Shown here: in pieces, positions 24,894-35,871 of the stretch
Position numbering within the stretch: the first letter of the stretch is position 1
How the letters are laid out: each line of letters starts with the position of its first letter
Source of the DNA: Desulfobulbaceae bacterium DB1
Lineage (GTDB): Bacteria; Desulfobacterota; Desulfobulbia; Desulfobulbales; SURF-16
NCBI GenBank assembly: GCA_001914235.1
Contig: MQUF01000003.1
Coordinates: 62,001-126,000 of the forward strand
DNA length: 64,000 nucleotides
Direction of reading: 5' to 3'
The notes under the pieces: generated by a model
The model's database searches: none
What the model saw: the letters and a program-made list of their open reading frames with translations, nothing else
Told to the model about the DNA's origin: nothing
Program-made: the position numbers and the translations under genes

Positions 24894-27485
24894 TCACTTC
24901 TTCCGGAAGGACAATTTCTCCTGCCCGCTCATCACATCAACCAGAATGTGGTCACCTTCCTTGAGCTTGCCCTCCAGAATCTCCATGGCCAGTCCGTCCT
25001 GGATATATCGCTGCATCGCCCGTTTCAGGGGCCTTGCGCCGTAAGCCGGATTATACCCCACGTTGATGATGAATTGACGGGCAGCCTCAGTCAGCTCAAT
25101 GGTGAATTTCTGTTCCTCCAGACGCTTTCGCAGCAGGGCAACCTGAATATCAACAATCTGGGCCAGATCCTCCTTGGACAAACCGTGAAAGGTGATGATC
25201 TCATCAATGCGGTTGAGAAATTCCGGTTTGAACTGCCTGTGAAGAATTTCATCAATCTGCATTTTCATTTCATCCCTTCTCGCTTCACCAAGCTCCATGA
25301 TGAGCTGACTGCCGAGGTTTGAGGTCATGATGAGAATGGTATTCTTGAAATCCACCGTCCTGCCCTGACCGTCGGTCATACGCCCGTCGTCCAATATCTG
25401 CAGCAGGACGTTAAAGACATCGGGATGCGCCTTTTCAATCTCGTCAAAAAGGATGACCGAATAAGGCCGGCGCCGCACCGCCTCGGTCAGATAACCGCCT
25501 TCCTCGTAACCGACATAGCCGGGAGGGGCGCCGATCAGACGGGCCACCGAATGTTTTTCCATGAACTCGGACATATCGAGACGGATCATGGCCTGTTCGC
25601 TGTCAAAGAGAAATCCCGCCAGAGTACGGGCCAGTTCGGTCTTGCCCACCCCGGTTGGACCAAGGAAGATAAACGAGCCCAAGGGCCGGTTCGGATCCTG
25701 CAGACCGGCCCGGGCGCGCCTGATGGCATTGGCGATGGCGCTGATGGCCTCACGCTGCCCCACCACCCGCTTGGCCAGCTCTTCATCGGCATGCACCAGT
25801 TTTTCCTTCTCACCCTCCAACAGCTTGTCCACCGGAATGCCGGTCCATTTCGCGACCACCGCGGCAATGTCCTCCTCCGAGACTTCTTCTTTCAGCATTT
25901 TTCGATCTTTCTGAATCTCGGCCAGATGCGCGTTTTCCTCCTCAAGCCGCCTTTCCAGTTCCCTGATGCGTCCGTAGCGAATTTCCGCCACCCGGCTGAG
26001 ATCGCCTTGACGCTCCGCCTGCTGTTCCTCCACCCGGGCCTCATCGATTCCCGCCTTGACCTGGCGGATCTTTTGGATAATTTCCTTTTCCAGCCCCCAG
26101 TGGCCTTTCATGCTGCGCAACTTCTCATTGAGATCAGCAAGCTTTGCCTCAATCTTTTGCAACAGTTCGCCGGATGCCGCATCCTTTTCCTTTTTCAACG
26201 CCTCCCGCTCGATTTCAAGCTTGATCCGGTGCCGCTCCACCTCGTCGATCTCGGTGGGCATGCTGTCGATCTCAATGCGCAGCCGGGAAGCCGCCTCATC
26301 AATAAGATCAATGGCCTTGTCCGGCAGAAAACGATCGGAAATATAGCGTTTGGAAAGGGTCACCGCGGCAACGGTTGCGGTATCCTTGATCCGTACCCCG
26401 TGATGCACCTCATATTTTTCCTTGATGCCCCGCAGAATGGCGATGGAATCCTCCACCGACGGTTCCTGCACCAGAACCTGTTGAAAACGGCGCTCCAGGG
26501 CAGGATCCTTTTCAATGCGGCGATACTCGTTCAAGGTGGTGGCCCCGACACAATGCAGCTCACCCCGGGCCAGGGCCGGTTTAAGCATGTTCGAGGCGTC
26601 CATTGCCCCTTCCGCCGCGCCAGCTCCCACCAGGGTGTGGATCTCGTCAATAAAGAGGATGATCTCGCCCTGCCGTTTTTCCACCTCTTTCAGCACCGCC
26701 TTTAAACGATCCTCAAATTCACCCCGGTACTTGGCGCCGGCCACCAGCGCTCCCATATCCAAGGACAGGACCTGTTTATTGCGGAGTGTTTCCGGGATGT
26801 CGCCGCTGACGATGCGCTGGGCCAAGCCCTCGACAATGGCAGTCTTGCCCACCCCGGGCTCGCCGATGAGCACCGGGTTGTTTTTGGTGCGGCGGCTCAG
26901 CACCTGCACCACCCGGCGCACCTCGTCATCCCGGCCGATGACCGGATCAAGCTTGCCCCGCTTGGCCAGATCGGTGAGATTCTTCGCATACTTTTCCAGG
27001 GCCTGATATTTTTCCTCGGGATTGGGGTCGGTCACCCGCTGGCTGCCGCGAATCTCCGCCAGGGCCTTCAAAAAGCTCTGCTTGCCGACACCATTCGCCT
27101 TCAGCACCTCCGCACCCTTTGCTCCGCTTTCGCTGATGATGCAGAGGAAGAGATGTTCCTGGCTGACGTACTCATCATGCATCGCCGAGGCTTCCTTAAA
27201 GGACTGATCAAGCAGCAGACGCATCCGCTGGGAGGCATAGACCTGACCGAAACCAGCCCCGCTTACCTGCGGCAGTTTCTCCAGCACCTTGTCCACCTCG
27301 GCGGCAAGCTGGGCGGGATTTGCGCCGATCTTCTGCAATACCGGCACAATCACCCCTTCCGGCTGCCGCAACAGAACAGCGAGCAGGTGCTCGGGCACCA
27401 TCTCCTGATGCCCTTTCTGACTCGCCAGATTTTGGGCGGCCTGCAGGGCTTCCTGGGATTTTACGGTAAATTTATCAAACTGCAT
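24894..27485 (-). CDS. clpB: ATP-dependent chaperone ClpB
   Basis: 863 residues, the normal ClpB size. An N-terminal Clp_N repeat domain, AAA-1 with Walker [11 protein letters not shown], a coiled-coil M domain (about 410-525, Glu/Lys/Arg-rich) and AAA-2 with [10 protein letters not shown]. The M domain distinguishes it from ClpA and ClpC. It disaggregates proteins together with DnaK, whose genes lie at 32900-35436. GAGGAG eight bases before the ATG at 27485 fixes the start. Confidence 0.95.
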   Translation of the reverse strand: MQFDKFTVKSQEALQAAQNLASQKGHQEMVPEHLLAVLLRQPEGVIVPVLQKIGANPAQLAAEVDKVLEKLPQVSGAGFGQVYASQRMRLLLDQSFKEASAMHDEYVSQEHLFLCIISESGAKGAEVLKANGVGKQSFLKALAEIRGSQRVTDPNPEEKYQALEKYAKNLTDLAKRGKLDPVIGRDDEVRRVVQVLSRRTKNNPVLIGEPGVGKTAIVEGLAQRIVSGDIPETLRNKQVLSLDMGALVAGAKYRGEFEDRLKAVLKEVEKRQGEIILFIDEIHTLVGAGAAEGAMDASNMLKPALARGELHCVGATTLNEYRRIEKDPALERRFQQVLVQEPSVEDSIAILRGIKEKYEVHHGVRIKDTATVAAVTLSKRYISDRFLPDKAIDLIDEAASRLRIEIDSMPTEIDEVERHRIKLEIEREALKKEKDAASGELLQKIEAKLADLNEKLRSMKGHWGLEKEIIQKIRQVKAGIDEARVEEQQAERQGDLSRVAEIRYGRIRELERRLEEENAHLAEIQKDRKMLKEEVSEEDIAAVVAKWTGIPVDKLLEGEKEKLVHADEELAKRVVGQREAISAIANAIRRARAGLQDPNRPLGSFIFLGPTGVGKTELARTLAGFLFDSEQAMIRLDMSEFMEKHSVARLIGAPPGYVGYEEGGYLTEAVRRRPYSVILFDEIEKAHPDVFNVLLQILDDGRMTDGQGRTVDFKNTILIMTSNLGSQLIMELGEARRDEMKMQIDEILHRQFKPEFLNRIDEIITFHGLSKEDLAQIVDIQVALLRKRLEEQKFTIELTEAARQFIINVGYNPAYGARPLKRAMQRYIQDGLAMEILEGKLKEGDHILVDVMSGQEKLSFRKK

Positions 27486-28011
27486 AGTGCAACTCCTCAA
27501 CCGGATGACCGGCTTCTTCGATGTAAAAATGAAATAACCTCAACTCCCTTCATCAGGAAGGAAGTCAAAAAAGACCGCGCAAACAACCCGAAAAAAGAAA
27601 AAATAGATGTTAGGCTTCAATAAATACTTGTAAGTCCAGTCATTATTCTTGTCAAGCACGAGACCCTTTCCGGCTCTCGCGTCCACTGCCAACCGATTGA
27701 GAACCATCGGAATTTTCTTTGCGGCTCATGAAAAAAGCAAATGGTATTCGAGACAGGCAACACCACCTTCCACTGCAATACGAACGGAAAAACAAAAAGC
27801 TCCCTGCCATGGAACCTTCCCGTAATTTTCATCGTTCAAAATAAATATAGGCAAGAAAAACGGGCTGACGTTCGCCGCGAAGAAAGAATAACAATCATGC
27901 AGTTTGAAGTGGTTCGACAGTTGCTGTTGACCCATGAATAAAAGCTTTTTCAGCGCATCCATGCCGGATTTGCATGGATGAAAATTACAATATTATTGGG
28001 GGAGGCGTCCT
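27486..28011. other. intergenic region upstream of clpB
   Basis: 526 bases between divergent genes. It holds the clpB promoter; the short open frames in it have no ribosome binding sites and no recognisable product. Nothing else is evident. Confidence 0.5.
27627..27655 (-). promoter_or_regulatory. probable promoter of clpB
   Basis: On the minus strand TTGACA (27650-27655) and TACAAG (27627-27632) with a 17-base spacer. The leader would be about 135 bases. No CIRCE element is seen. Confidence 0.5.
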
Positions 28012-28524
28012 ATGCAAACTGAAAAAAAAATGCCGGCAACTCGTGCCCTGTTTTCCGTTCTTTTCCTGGCTGCCTTTATCACGGCCCCCTCAGTTGTCCA
28101 TGCCGATGAATTATCGATTGACACGGTTATCGCGCCCGGGGTGCTGATCATTGATAAGACGAATTCCTGTACGAATGATGATTGTGATGTCTCCGTCGAT
28201 TCCCTGACCGTGCATGCGGCGATTGCCTATAGCACGGTTGATCGCGCTCTCTGTCCTGTTGAATTATGTTATGACGCCTGCACGGAGGCGGTGGCGACTT
28301 TTGCGGACAGCAGGGGAGAATTGGTGGCGAAGTTCGCCATCGCTGATGTACTGGCCTTGGGCCTTGAAAAAAACGCTTACAATGAACTGACGATGTCCGG
28401 CTGCACGACAACTCCTGATCAAACTTTTTCCGGATCGGATGTCATCTATCTGAAAACATATGGCGCCTCGCCCGCCGATCCTCCTGTCGGCCCAATGGGC
28501 CCGGGCGCACCTCCAGCCGAATAA
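28012..28524 (+). CDS. secreted acidic Cys-containing protein, unknown function
   Basis: 170 residues with a clear signal peptide (ALFSVLFLAAFITAPSVVHA). The mature part is acidic, with six Cys (CTNDDC, CPVELCYDAC, SGC) that could form disulfides, and a Pro/Gly-rich tail (PPVGPMGPGAPPAE). GGGGGAGG precedes the ATG. I do not recognise the family. It stands alone, followed by a long perfect hairpin. Confidence 0.72.
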   Translation: MQTEKKMPATRALFSVLFLAAFITAPSVVHADELSIDTVIAPGVLIIDKTNSCTNDDCDVSVDSLTVHAAIAYSTVDRALCPVELCYDACTEAVATFADSRGELVAKFAIADVLALGLEKNAYNELTMSGCTTTPDQTFSGSDVIYLKTYGASPADPPVGPMGPGAPPAE

Positions 28525-28550
28525 AAATACGATTTTCCCTCTGCGGCAAA

Positions 28551-28602
28551 ATCGCCTTCGCCATCAGTTCCCCTCCAACACACTTCTGATGGCGAAGGCG
28601 AT
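28551..28602. repeat. perfect 17-bp inverted repeat with 18-base loop
   Basis: ATCGCCTTCGCCATCAG (28551-28567) is exactly complementary to 28586-28602. It lies 27 bases after the secreted-protein gene. No T-run follows on either strand, so it is not a standard terminator; it may stabilise the mRNA, bind a protein, or be a small mobile or repeat remnant. Confidence 0.6.
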
Positions 28603-28647
28603 GCGGGGGAATTTGCCATCCATTCACGGCGCACAAAACATCACCAA

Positions 28648-28995
28648 TTGTTTCCAAAAATCAAGAGACATCCCTCTCTCTCCGTGCCAAACAGCCTCCT
28701 TATAACCGCTGACGAGTTCAAGGCCCGCCTGGAAAGCGGCACTCCGCAGATAAATGTTGATATTCAGGTTGCCGAGGAATACGCCTTGCACCATTTCGCG
28801 GACTCAATTGCAACAAAGCCTTTCCCGTTGAGATGGAGCAACAGCGCGCAATGATCGATCCGGCAACGGCCGAGGACAAGAAATCATGGAAAAATGTGGT
28901 GGTTGTCTGCCCTCGGGGTGGAGGAGAGGCCAAACGGTGCTACGACTCCTTAAAGGAGCAGCGTGGAAGGCTTTCCCGACAAGAGAGGAGAGCAC
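28648..28995 (+). pseudogene. decayed rhodanese-like gene (frameshifted)
   Basis: In one frame: ITADEFKARLESGTPQINVD and VAEEYALHHFADSI, the first half of a rhodanese domain. A different frame continues with NKAFPVEMEQQRAMIDP and VVVVCPRGGGEAKRCYDSL, which is a rhodanese active-site loop with Cys. A frameshift near 28806-28820 is needed to join them, and the C-terminal part is no longer recognisable. No good start or ribosome binding site is seen. It overlaps nothing until the serA stop region. A sequencing error is possible but would not repair the missing 3' end. Confidence 0.62.
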
Positions 28996-29052
28996 AGCGT
29001 CTTCTTGGCGACACGCTGCGGCCTCCCCGGGGCAAGCAAAATATTGACGAAA

Positions 29053-30234
29053 TTACCGCACGGTGATGACTCTGGTGCGGATCACATCGGGGTGGGCCTC
29101 AATCAAACTGACAACATCAGCCGGAACGGCGCTTTCCAGATCAATAATGTTATACCCGATCCGGCCGTTGCTTTCATTGAGATAACTTGCGATATTGATT
29201 CCATGGGACCCTAGGGTCTGTGAGGCAAAACCGATCATCCCGGGTTTGTCCCGATTGATCATGATGATCCGGGTGTGGGAACTGTCGCCCGGAATGGATT
29301 CGATGTTGGGGAAATTGACGCTGTGGGTGACGGATCCGCGTTCCAGATACGCCTTCAACTCATTCACCGCCATGGTGGCGCAATGCTCTTCCGATTCCTC
29401 GGTGCTGGCGCCCAGATGGGGAGAGGTAATCACCTTCGCATGGCCGATGAGCGCCGCGGACGGGAAATCGGTAATATAGCAGCCGATCTTTCCTGAATCG
29501 AGCGCCTGCCGCACATCGTCGTCCACCACCACCCCGCCCCGGGCATAATTGATCAGCATGGCGCCATCCGGCAGTCGGGCAAGAAACGCCTGGTTGACAA
29601 AGCCTTTGGTTTTGTCGTTGTACGGCATGTGCAGGGAAAGGATATTCGCCTTTTCCACTACCTCGGAGAGAGAGCGGGACAAAATGACATCCGGCGACAG
29701 CATGTGAATATTGGCAAGCGTCGGACTCGGATCAAAACCGATGGTACGCATCCGTCGCTGGGCACCGCCGTTGGCCACCCTGACACCGATCTGCCCCAGG
29801 CCGAGAACGCCCAACGTCTTGCCCGCCAGCTCAAAACCACGGAAGGCGGACTTTTTCGCCTCCACCTCTTTTGTCAGCTCGTCATCAGGGAGGGATGCCA
29901 ATCCCCGGCAGAACTCTATGCCATGATGGATGTTACGCGCTCCGATTCCAGCCATGACAAAAACCAGCTCAGCCACCGCGTTGGCATTTGCCCCCGGGGT
30001 ATTAAAAACACAGATTCCCCTTTCCGTGGCGCGATCCACCGTTATATTATTGACACCAGCCCCGGCCCTGGCAACGGCAAGCAGGGAAGGAAACTGATCA
30101 GTATCGACCTTGCTGCTCCGAACAAGAAGACCATGCGGATCCTTCTCGTCCTGGGTGACATGATAGTTGTTACCCAGGAGAGCGAGCCCCTCCAAGGCAA
30201 TTTTATTGGCGATCCTGATGCGGAATTTTCCCAT
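29053..30234 (-). CDS. serA: D-3-phosphoglycerate dehydrogenase
   Basis: 393 residues. NAD-binding motif GVLGLGQIGVRVAN, catalytic Arg in RAGAGVNNI, Glu/His region SPHLGASTEES, and a C-terminal ACT domain (MINRDKPGMIGFASQTLG). This is the short SerA form with one ACT domain. It catalyses the first step of serine synthesis. The ATG at 30234 follows AGGGGGAAAA; an ATG at 30258 is less likely. Confidence 0.92.
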   Translation of the reverse strand: MGKFRIRIANKIALEGLALLGNNYHVTQDEKDPHGLLVRSSKVDTDQFPSLLAVARAGAGVNNITVDRATERGICVFNTPGANANAVAELVFVMAGIGARNIHHGIEFCRGLASLPDDELTKEVEAKKSAFRGFELAGKTLGVLGLGQIGVRVANGGAQRRMRTIGFDPSPTLANIHMLSPDVILSRSLSEVVEKANILSLHMPYNDKTKGFVNQAFLARLPDGAMLINYARGGVVVDDDVRQALDSGKIGCYITDFPSAALIGHAKVITSPHLGASTEESEEHCATMAVNELKAYLERGSVTHSVNFPNIESIPGDSSHTRIIMINRDKPGMIGFASQTLGSHGINIASYLNESNGRIGYNIIDLESAVPADVVSLIEAHPDVIRTRVITVR

Positions 30235-30372
30235 TTTTCCCCCTGCCGGTTGCATCATGTTTTTTTTATTGCGTGCCTTAAAAAAGAATAAGGGAAAATG
30301 TTGCCGTATTTCAACGAAAACATTTTCCCTTCTTTCGGCAAAAACTACCGTTTGCAGTTTTTTACGACACCG

Positions 30373-31389
30373 TCACCAGCAGACTCGGCTGCGGCCATTG
30401 TCCTTGGCCTGATAGAGCAGCTGATCCGTCTGTTGCAGCCATTCTTCCCGGCTCAAGTCCGGATGCCACTGGCTGAGGCCGATGCTGACCCCGAGCCGTT
30501 GTCCCGGCGCCGCGTAAATCTCCAAATCATCAATGGCGCGGCACAATCTCTCCGCCAGAATTTTGGCGGCATCCAGCGAGGTCTCCGGCAGCACAAGAAC
30601 AAACTCATCGCCACCCAGCCGCACCAGCAGATCACTGCCCCGCACCATGCTGTTAAAGGTGTCGGCAACTTTCTTCAACACCCGGTCGCCTTCAGCATGG
30701 CCCAGATTATCATTCACCAGCTTGAACCGGTCAAGATCCATGCAGGCAATGGTCAAAGGATGATTGTGGCGCCGACTGCCGTCCATCAAGGGCCCCATTC
30801 TCTCCTCAAAAACTCTTCTGTTGGCAAGCCCGGTCAATGCGTCGCGCCGGGCAATTTCAAAAAGATCTTCATAGTCCAGCGCTCGCTGCAGAGGCTCACG
30901 CAAAACCGACAGGGCCTCGTTGATCAAGGCAGCCTCTTCCGCGTCCAGCACTCGAGTCTGGCGCAACACCAGGACCAGCCCACTTGAATCGATCGAACCA
31001 AGGTGCCAGTTCTGCACATAAAAATCATCATCACACCAGCCATACCCGCCGTTCTCAAGCCGTGACAGGAAAAGCTTTTCAGCCAGCTCAAAGATGCGCT
31101 GCCGCTCCGGACCATGGGAGGAGCTGTACATATAACTGCGTTTCCGCTCCGGATTATGGTAGGCAACGAGATCATGTTCCACCAGCGGCATAAGCCAGAT
31201 GGAAAACGACTCAATCATGGCGGGAAGATCCACGGCTCCGGCAAGCCGTCCATGCAGTTCATTCAACTGGGCAAGCCGGGCTGTTTTTTTCCGAAACTGA
31301 TCGAGTTCAGCCATAAGAGCCGGCATGTCGATCTGGCATGTTTCGGGGACCGATTTTTCAGTTTGGCTTAACGAGACGGATTCACTCAT
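30373..31389 (-). CDS. GGDEF diguanylate cyclase, soluble
   Basis: 338 residues without membrane segments. The N-terminal 175 residues form a GAF-like sensor region that I cannot assign further; the C-terminal GGDEF domain has LGGDEFVLVLPE and an I-site RGSD five residues upstream. Active enzyme with feedback inhibition expected. Confidence 0.88.
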   Translation of the reverse strand: MSESVSLSQTEKSVPETCQIDMPALMAELDQFRKKTARLAQLNELHGRLAGAVDLPAMIESFSIWLMPLVEHDLVAYHNPERKRSYMYSSSHGPERQRIFELAEKLFLSRLENGGYGWCDDDFYVQNWHLGSIDSSGLVLVLRQTRVLDAEEAALINEALSVLREPLQRALDYEDLFEIARRDALTGLANRRVFEERMGPLMDGSRRHNHPLTIACMDLDRFKLVNDNLGHAEGDRVLKKVADTFNSMVRGSDLLVRLGGDEFVLVLPETSLDAAKILAERLCRAIDDLEIYAAPGQRLGVSIGLSQWHPDLSREEWLQQTDQLLYQAKDNGRSRVCW

Positions 31390-31772
31390 TCAGCAACTCC
31401 TTTTTCATTGAAAACACTCTTTATCTGCTCAACATAGCTATTTTCATGCCAAGAGAAAAAAGTGCCTACACAAAAAAGCAACCACACCACAACTTACTGA
31501 AAATTAAAGTTTTTTTTATCGGTCATCGAGGTGCCGAAAATTTTACAACCAGGAAAATTTTGCCGAGCAAACGCATAACAGGCAAGGCCGCCGACAGACT
31601 TGCGTCTTTATCGTCAAATTTTCAACACATGTATCGACGTTTTTTGTTCAAACCTTGAACATTGAAAGAAAAAAATTAACAGAAGAGATGGGAAAGACGA
31701 AGGGGAATGGCCTGGAGGGAATAATTTTCCCTCCAGGAACAGCAAAACCGCGGAAGTATTTTTTAAATGCCG
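31390..31772. other. intergenic region, 383 bases
   Basis: Contains the promoter region of the diguanylate cyclase and the trpS 3' hairpin. An AT-rich stretch of about 250 bases has no open frame with a ribosome binding site. Nothing further seen. Confidence 0.45.
31711..31737 (-). terminator. hairpin downstream of trpS
   Basis: CCTGGAGGGAA and TTCCCTCCAGG form an 11-bp perfect stem around TAATT. It lies 35 bases after trpS. No T-run follows, so it may be a processing or stabilising hairpin. Confidence 0.45.
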
Positions 31773-32738
31773 TCAATATTTGAGACCGACTCTTTCTCGA
31801 ACAAGCTCAAGCGTGGGAGATGCCTTTTCCCGTGCTTTCTCCGCACCCTTGGCCAGCAGAGACCGAAGATACCCGGGATCGGCAACAAGCTTTTCTCTTT
31901 TTCCCCGGGCAGGACGAAAGTACTCCCAGAGTATGTCCACCAGTTCAAGCTTCAGATAGCCATACGCCGCTCCGCCATTGACATAAAGGTCATGCACCTC
32001 CCGCAGGCGATCGACAGGAGCAAAAAGCTTGAAAATATTAAACAAATTACACTTGTCTGGGTCCTTCGGCGCCTCCACCGGCGCGGCATCGGTGACAATG
32101 GCCATGACGCTTTTCTTCAAGGCCTTGGCATCAAGGAAAATACCGATGGTGTTGCCGTATGACTTGGACATCTTCTGACCGTCCAGGCCGGGCACCGTCG
32201 CCATATTGTCATCGATTGCCGGTTCGGGAACGGCAAAGGTCTCGCCGAAGGTGTTATTGAACTTGATGGCGATATCACGGGCAACCTCAAGATGCTGCTT
32301 CTGATCCTTGCCCACCGGCACCAGATCGGCCTGATACAGCAGGATGTCCGCCGCCATGAGCACCGGGTAGGAAAAAAGTCCGTGGCTTGGGACAATCCCT
32401 TTGGCCACCTTATCCTTGTACGAATGACAGCGCTCCAGCAAACCAATGGGCGTCAAGGTGGAGAGAATCCAGGTCAATTCGGTCACCTCCGGCACATCCG
32501 ACTGAACCCAGAAAATACATCGGTCCGGATCAAGTCCCAGTGCCAGAAAATCGGCGGCCGCTTCCAGGGTATCCCGGACAATGGCCTTGCTGTCATGGAC
32601 CGTGGTCAGGGCATGCAGATTAACAATAAAGGCATAGAGCTCTCCCCGATCCATGTTGTTGATCATGGGTTTCATCATGCCGAAGTAATTCCCTATATGC
32701 AGTTTTCCAGAAGGCTGGATACCGGAAAGAATTTTCAT
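31773..32738 (-). CDS. trpS: tryptophanyl-tRNA synthetase
   Basis: 321 residues, typical length for bacterial TrpRS. Class I signatures GKLHIGNYFG (HIGH) and GQKMSKSYGN (KMSKS). Substrate-pocket segments SGIQPSG and VPVGKDQKQHLE are standard. The ribosome binding site is weak. Confidence 0.95.
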   Translation of the reverse strand: MKILSGIQPSGKLHIGNYFGMMKPMINNMDRGELYAFIVNLHALTTVHDSKAIVRDTLEAAADFLALGLDPDRCIFWVQSDVPEVTELTWILSTLTPIGLLERCHSYKDKVAKGIVPSHGLFSYPVLMAADILLYQADLVPVGKDQKQHLEVARDIAIKFNNTFGETFAVPEPAIDDNMATVPGLDGQKMSKSYGNTIGIFLDAKALKKSVMAIVTDAAPVEAPKDPDKCNLFNIFKLFAPVDRLREVHDLYVNGGAAYGYLKLELVDILWEYFRPARGKREKLVADPGYLRSLLAKGAEKAREKASPTLELVRERVGLKY

Positions 32739-32844
32739 ATCATTGCCAATGGTGTTTTCTCTGAGCTTTCAATTTGAAGATAGATGAATGTGACCGCGAA
32801 AGATGCGACCACTGTTTATACCCATCATGACCGAGAAGGACAAT

Positions 32845-32875
32845 AAAAAAAGGGAGCAAAATTGCTCCCTTTTTT
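32845..32875. terminator. bidirectional terminator after dnaK
   Basis: GGGAGCAA and TTGCTCCC (32852-32869) are flanked by a run of A on the left and six T on the right, so it works on either strand. It lies 24 bases after the dnaK stop. Confidence 0.85.
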
Positions 32876-32899
32876 CAGCACTGCAACGGCTCCGCACGC

Positions 32900-34813
32900 T
32901 TATTTCACTTCTTCAAAGTCGGCATCAACCACATCGTCGTCATCTTTCTTGCCGCCGGCCGCGCTTCCGCCGGCCGCGCCACCGGATGCATCACCACCCG
33001 GCTGGCCTTTTGATGCCTGGGAATACATGATCTCGGCCAGTTTGTGGGATGCCTGGGTCAGCTCCTCGGTCGCCGACTTGATGGCGTCGATATCTTCGCC
33101 TTCAAGAGCCTTTTTCAGCTTGTCAATACCGGCCTGCACCTTGCCTTTGGTATCGGCGTCAACCTTATCGCCGACATCCTTCAGGCTTTTTTCCGTGGCA
33201 TAGATCAACGAGTCGCCATTATTCTTCGCCTCAACCAGCGCCTTGCGCTTCTTATCCTCATCGGCATGGGCTTCGGCATCACGCTTCATCTTTTCAATTT
33301 CCGCCTCGGAGAGACCACTGGAGGCGGTAATCCGGATGGACTGTTCCTTGCCGGTGCCGAGATCCTTGGCCGATACGTGCAGAATGCCGTTGGCGTCAAG
33401 GTCAAAGGTGACCTCGATCTGCGGCACCCCGCGCGGGGCGGGCGGAATATCGGTCAACTCAAAACGGCCGATGGTCTTGTTGCCCTGGGCCATTTCTCGT
33501 TCTCCTTGGAGAACATGGATGGAAACGGCCGGCTGGTTGTCCGATGCGGTGGAAAAGACCTGGCTCTTCTTGGTGGGCACCGTGGTATTTTTCTCAATAA
33601 GACGGGTGGTGACCCCGCCCAGGGTTTCAATGCCCAGAGAAAGAGGGGTTACATCAAGCAGCAGAACATCCTTGACATCACCCTTGAGAACCCCGCCCTG
33701 GATTGCCGCGCCGATGGCGACCACCTCGTCGGGATTGACACCCTTATGGGGATCCTTGCCGAAAATCTCTTTTACTTTCTGCTGCACCCTGGGCATCCTG
33801 GTCATACCGCCGACCAGAACCACCTCGTCGATATCCGCGGGGGAGAGGCCTGCATCCTTCAAAGCGGTCAGGCACGGCTGCACCGTGCGATCAACCAGAT
33901 CCTCCACCAGCGACTCGAGCTTGGCCCGGCTCATTTTGATGTTCATATGCTTGGGACCGGAAGCGTCGGCAGTGATAAAGGGAAGATTGATCTCCGTCTC
34001 CATGGTGGAGGAAAGTTCCTTCTTGGCCTTTTCCGCCTCTTCCTTCAAACGCTGCAGGGCCATCTTGTCGTTGCGCAGATCAATACCCTGGTCGCGCTTG
34101 AACTCATCGGCCAGCCAGTTGACGATGCGCATGTCAAAGTCTTCACCGCCCAGAAAGGTATCACCGTTGGTGGATTTTACCTCAAAAACGCCGTCGCCGA
34201 TTTCCAGAATGGAAATATCAAAGGTACCGCCGCCCAGGTCATAGACGGCAATGGTTTCCTCGCCTTTCTTGTCGAGTCCGTAGGCCAGGGATGCGGCAGT
34301 CGGCTCATTGATGATTCGCTGCACATTCAAACCGGCGATGCGTCCGGCATCCTTGGTGGCCTGGCGCTGGCTGTCGTTAAAATAGGCGGGAACCGTAATG
34401 ACCGCGTCGGTTACCTCTTCGCCCAGGTATTCCTCCGCGGTCTGTTTCATTTTGGTCAAAACCATGGCGGAAAGCTCGGCCGGGGTATACTGCTTGCCCC
34501 CCACCTCGATTGCCGGGTCGCCCTTGCCCTCCACGATCTTAAAGGGGCTGACCTCGATTGACTTCTTGACTTCCTGGTCGCTGAATTTACGACCGATGAG
34601 GCGCTTCATGGCAAAGATTGTCCGCTCCGGATTGGTGACGGACTGCCGTTTGGCAACTTGTCCCACCAGCCGTTCACCGCTATCGGTAAAGGCAACCACC
34701 GAAGGGGTTGTTCTGTTTCCTTCCGCGTTGGTCAGAACTTTCGGCTCACCGCCTTCCATTACCGCCACGCATGAATTTGTCGTACCCAAATCGATTCCTA
34801 TAATTTTACCCAT
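32900..34813 (-). CDS. dnaK: chaperone DnaK (Hsp70)
   Basis: 637 residues. N-terminal [13 protein letters not shown], phosphate loop [11 protein letters not shown], adenosine motif [11 protein letters not shown], interdomain linker [12 protein letters not shown], and the C-terminal tail with GGA repeats ending [13 protein letters not shown]. Downstream of grpE by 35 bases on the same strand. No dnaJ or hrcA is adjacent. Confidence 0.97.
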   Translation of the reverse strand: MGKIIGIDLGTTNSCVAVMEGGEPKVLTNAEGNRTTPSVVAFTDSGERLVGQVAKRQSVTNPERTIFAMKRLIGRKFSDQEVKKSIEVSPFKIVEGKGDPAIEVGGKQYTPAELSAMVLTKMKQTAEEYLGEEVTDAVITVPAYFNDSQRQATKDAGRIAGLNVQRIINEPTAASLAYGLDKKGEETIAVYDLGGGTFDISILEIGDGVFEVKSTNGDTFLGGEDFDMRIVNWLADEFKRDQGIDLRNDKMALQRLKEEAEKAKKELSSTMETEINLPFITADASGPKHMNIKMSRAKLESLVEDLVDRTVQPCLTALKDAGLSPADIDEVVLVGGMTRMPRVQQKVKEIFGKDPHKGVNPDEVVAIGAAIQGGVLKGDVKDVLLLDVTPLSLGIETLGGVTTRLIEKNTTVPTKKSQVFSTASDNQPAVSIHVLQGEREMAQGNKTIGRFELTDIPPAPRGVPQIEVTFDLDANGILHVSAKDLGTGKEQSIRITASSGLSEAEIEKMKRDAEAHADEDKKRKALVEAKNNGDSLIYATEKSLKDVGDKVDADTKGKVQAGIDKLKKALEGEDIDAIKSATEELTQASHKLAEIMYSQASKGQPGGDASGGAAGGSAAGGKKDDDDVVDADFEEVK

Positions 34814-34848
34814 AATAATTCTCCAAAAATCTATTTTTGCAACACCGG

Positions 34849-35436
34849 CTATGCGCCCGCTGTTTCATTTTTTTTCGCCACGACAACTTTTGCCGGGCGG
34901 ATAAGCCTGTCTTTATACATGTATCCCTTTTCGAATTCCCGCAACACACAGTTGGGCGCGACCTCGTCGCTTGCCTCCATGGCCAGGGCCTCATGAACAT
35001 TGGGGTCAAAGGGCTGTCCGATACTGTCCAGGGGAGAAACGGCAAATTTTTCCAGGGAACTCATCAACCCTTTACAGGTCAACTCAACGCCGGCCAGCAA
35101 ATCGTCGGCATTATGCGTCCTGCGGCCCTGCTCCATCGCTCTTTCCAGATTATCCACGAAAGGCAGCAATTCCTTCAGAATCGATTCTTCCGCATATTTC
35201 AAAGAGATACTCCGCTCACGCTCCATGCGTTTACGGTAATTTTCAAATTCAGCAGCCAGCCGAAGCAACTTATCCTGTAATTCACTTATCTGCATTTTGG
35301 CCTGGGCCAGCTCATCGCCTGCTTCCCCTTCAACCTTGCCGGGAATTTCGACACTTTCATTTTCTTCCGCGCCGTTATCCGAATGGTGTTTCTCCGCGTC
35401 GAGCGCGTCCTCGACGATTTCCTCTTTTTCCGCCAC
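34849..35436 (-). CDS. grpE: nucleotide exchange factor GrpE
   Basis: 195 residues: an acidic disordered N-terminus, a long coiled coil (about 40-90) with [16 protein letters not shown], and the beta-wing domain ([28 protein letters not shown]). First gene of the grpE-dnaK operon; it works with DnaK. Confidence 0.95.
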   Translation of the reverse strand: MAEKEEIVEDALDAEKHHSDNGAEENESVEIPGKVEGEAGDELAQAKMQISELQDKLLRLAAEFENYRKRMERERSISLKYAEESILKELLPFVDNLERAMEQGRRTHNADDLLAGVELTCKGLMSSLEKFAVSPLDSIGQPFDPNVHEALAMEASDEVAPNCVLREFEKGYMYKDRLIRPAKVVVAKKNETAGA

Positions 35437-35871
35437 CAGCTCCTCCTTTACTCGAAAAACTCACATGTCCCGGAGAGATCCGAAAAGATCATGAAAAATA
35501 GAACGCTCACTTTGCCTGCGGCACAACCCCGCTTCCTTGTCCACGACAAGTCAGGCAGGCCGCATATCGTTGAGGGGAACAATAAGTATACTCTTTTTCA
35601 ATGTCAAGTTATCAGGCCATATTGTTGCATCTTGTTAAAGCCGCGCAAAAAAGTACGCTTCATCGTCTCAACCGCAACCGTCAACAAGGGGAAACGCGGC
35701 AAGATGCATAGAATGGAATGGATATCTCGTTACGACGCTAAATATTTGCCAAAATCGCGACTCTTCCTTGATTTCCACGAAAGGTATCTGCTAGTCTGGG
35801 ACATGAAAGGAATGGATGTGTCACCATCAAAAAAAGGTTCCGCCTTCAACCTGAACAACAATAATCAGCCC
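35437..35871. other. intergenic region between divergent grpE and the carbonic-anhydrase-like gene
   Basis: About 435 bases. It contains the grpE promoter. In-frame extensions of the downstream gene reach back into it, but without ribosome binding sites and with composition unlike coding sequence. Confidence 0.45.
35579..35607 (-). promoter_or_regulatory. probable promoter of grpE-dnaK
   Basis: On the minus strand TTGACA (35602-35607) and TATTGT (35579-35584) with a 17-base spacer. A TTGAAA followed 18 bases later by CCCCTC overlaps it and could be a heat-shock-sigma site; this second reading is speculative. No CIRCE element is present. Confidence 0.5.

Noticed and set aside
25425..26705. 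426-codon plus-strand open frame
   Set aside because: Antisense shadow of clpB.
28853..28855. TGA after WSNSAQ in the decayed rhodanese as another Sec codon
   Set aside because: The downstream rhodanese sequence is in a different frame, so a frameshift and not Sec explains the break.
33044..34561. 505-codon plus-strand open frame
   Set aside because: Antisense shadow of dnaK, caused by codon bias.
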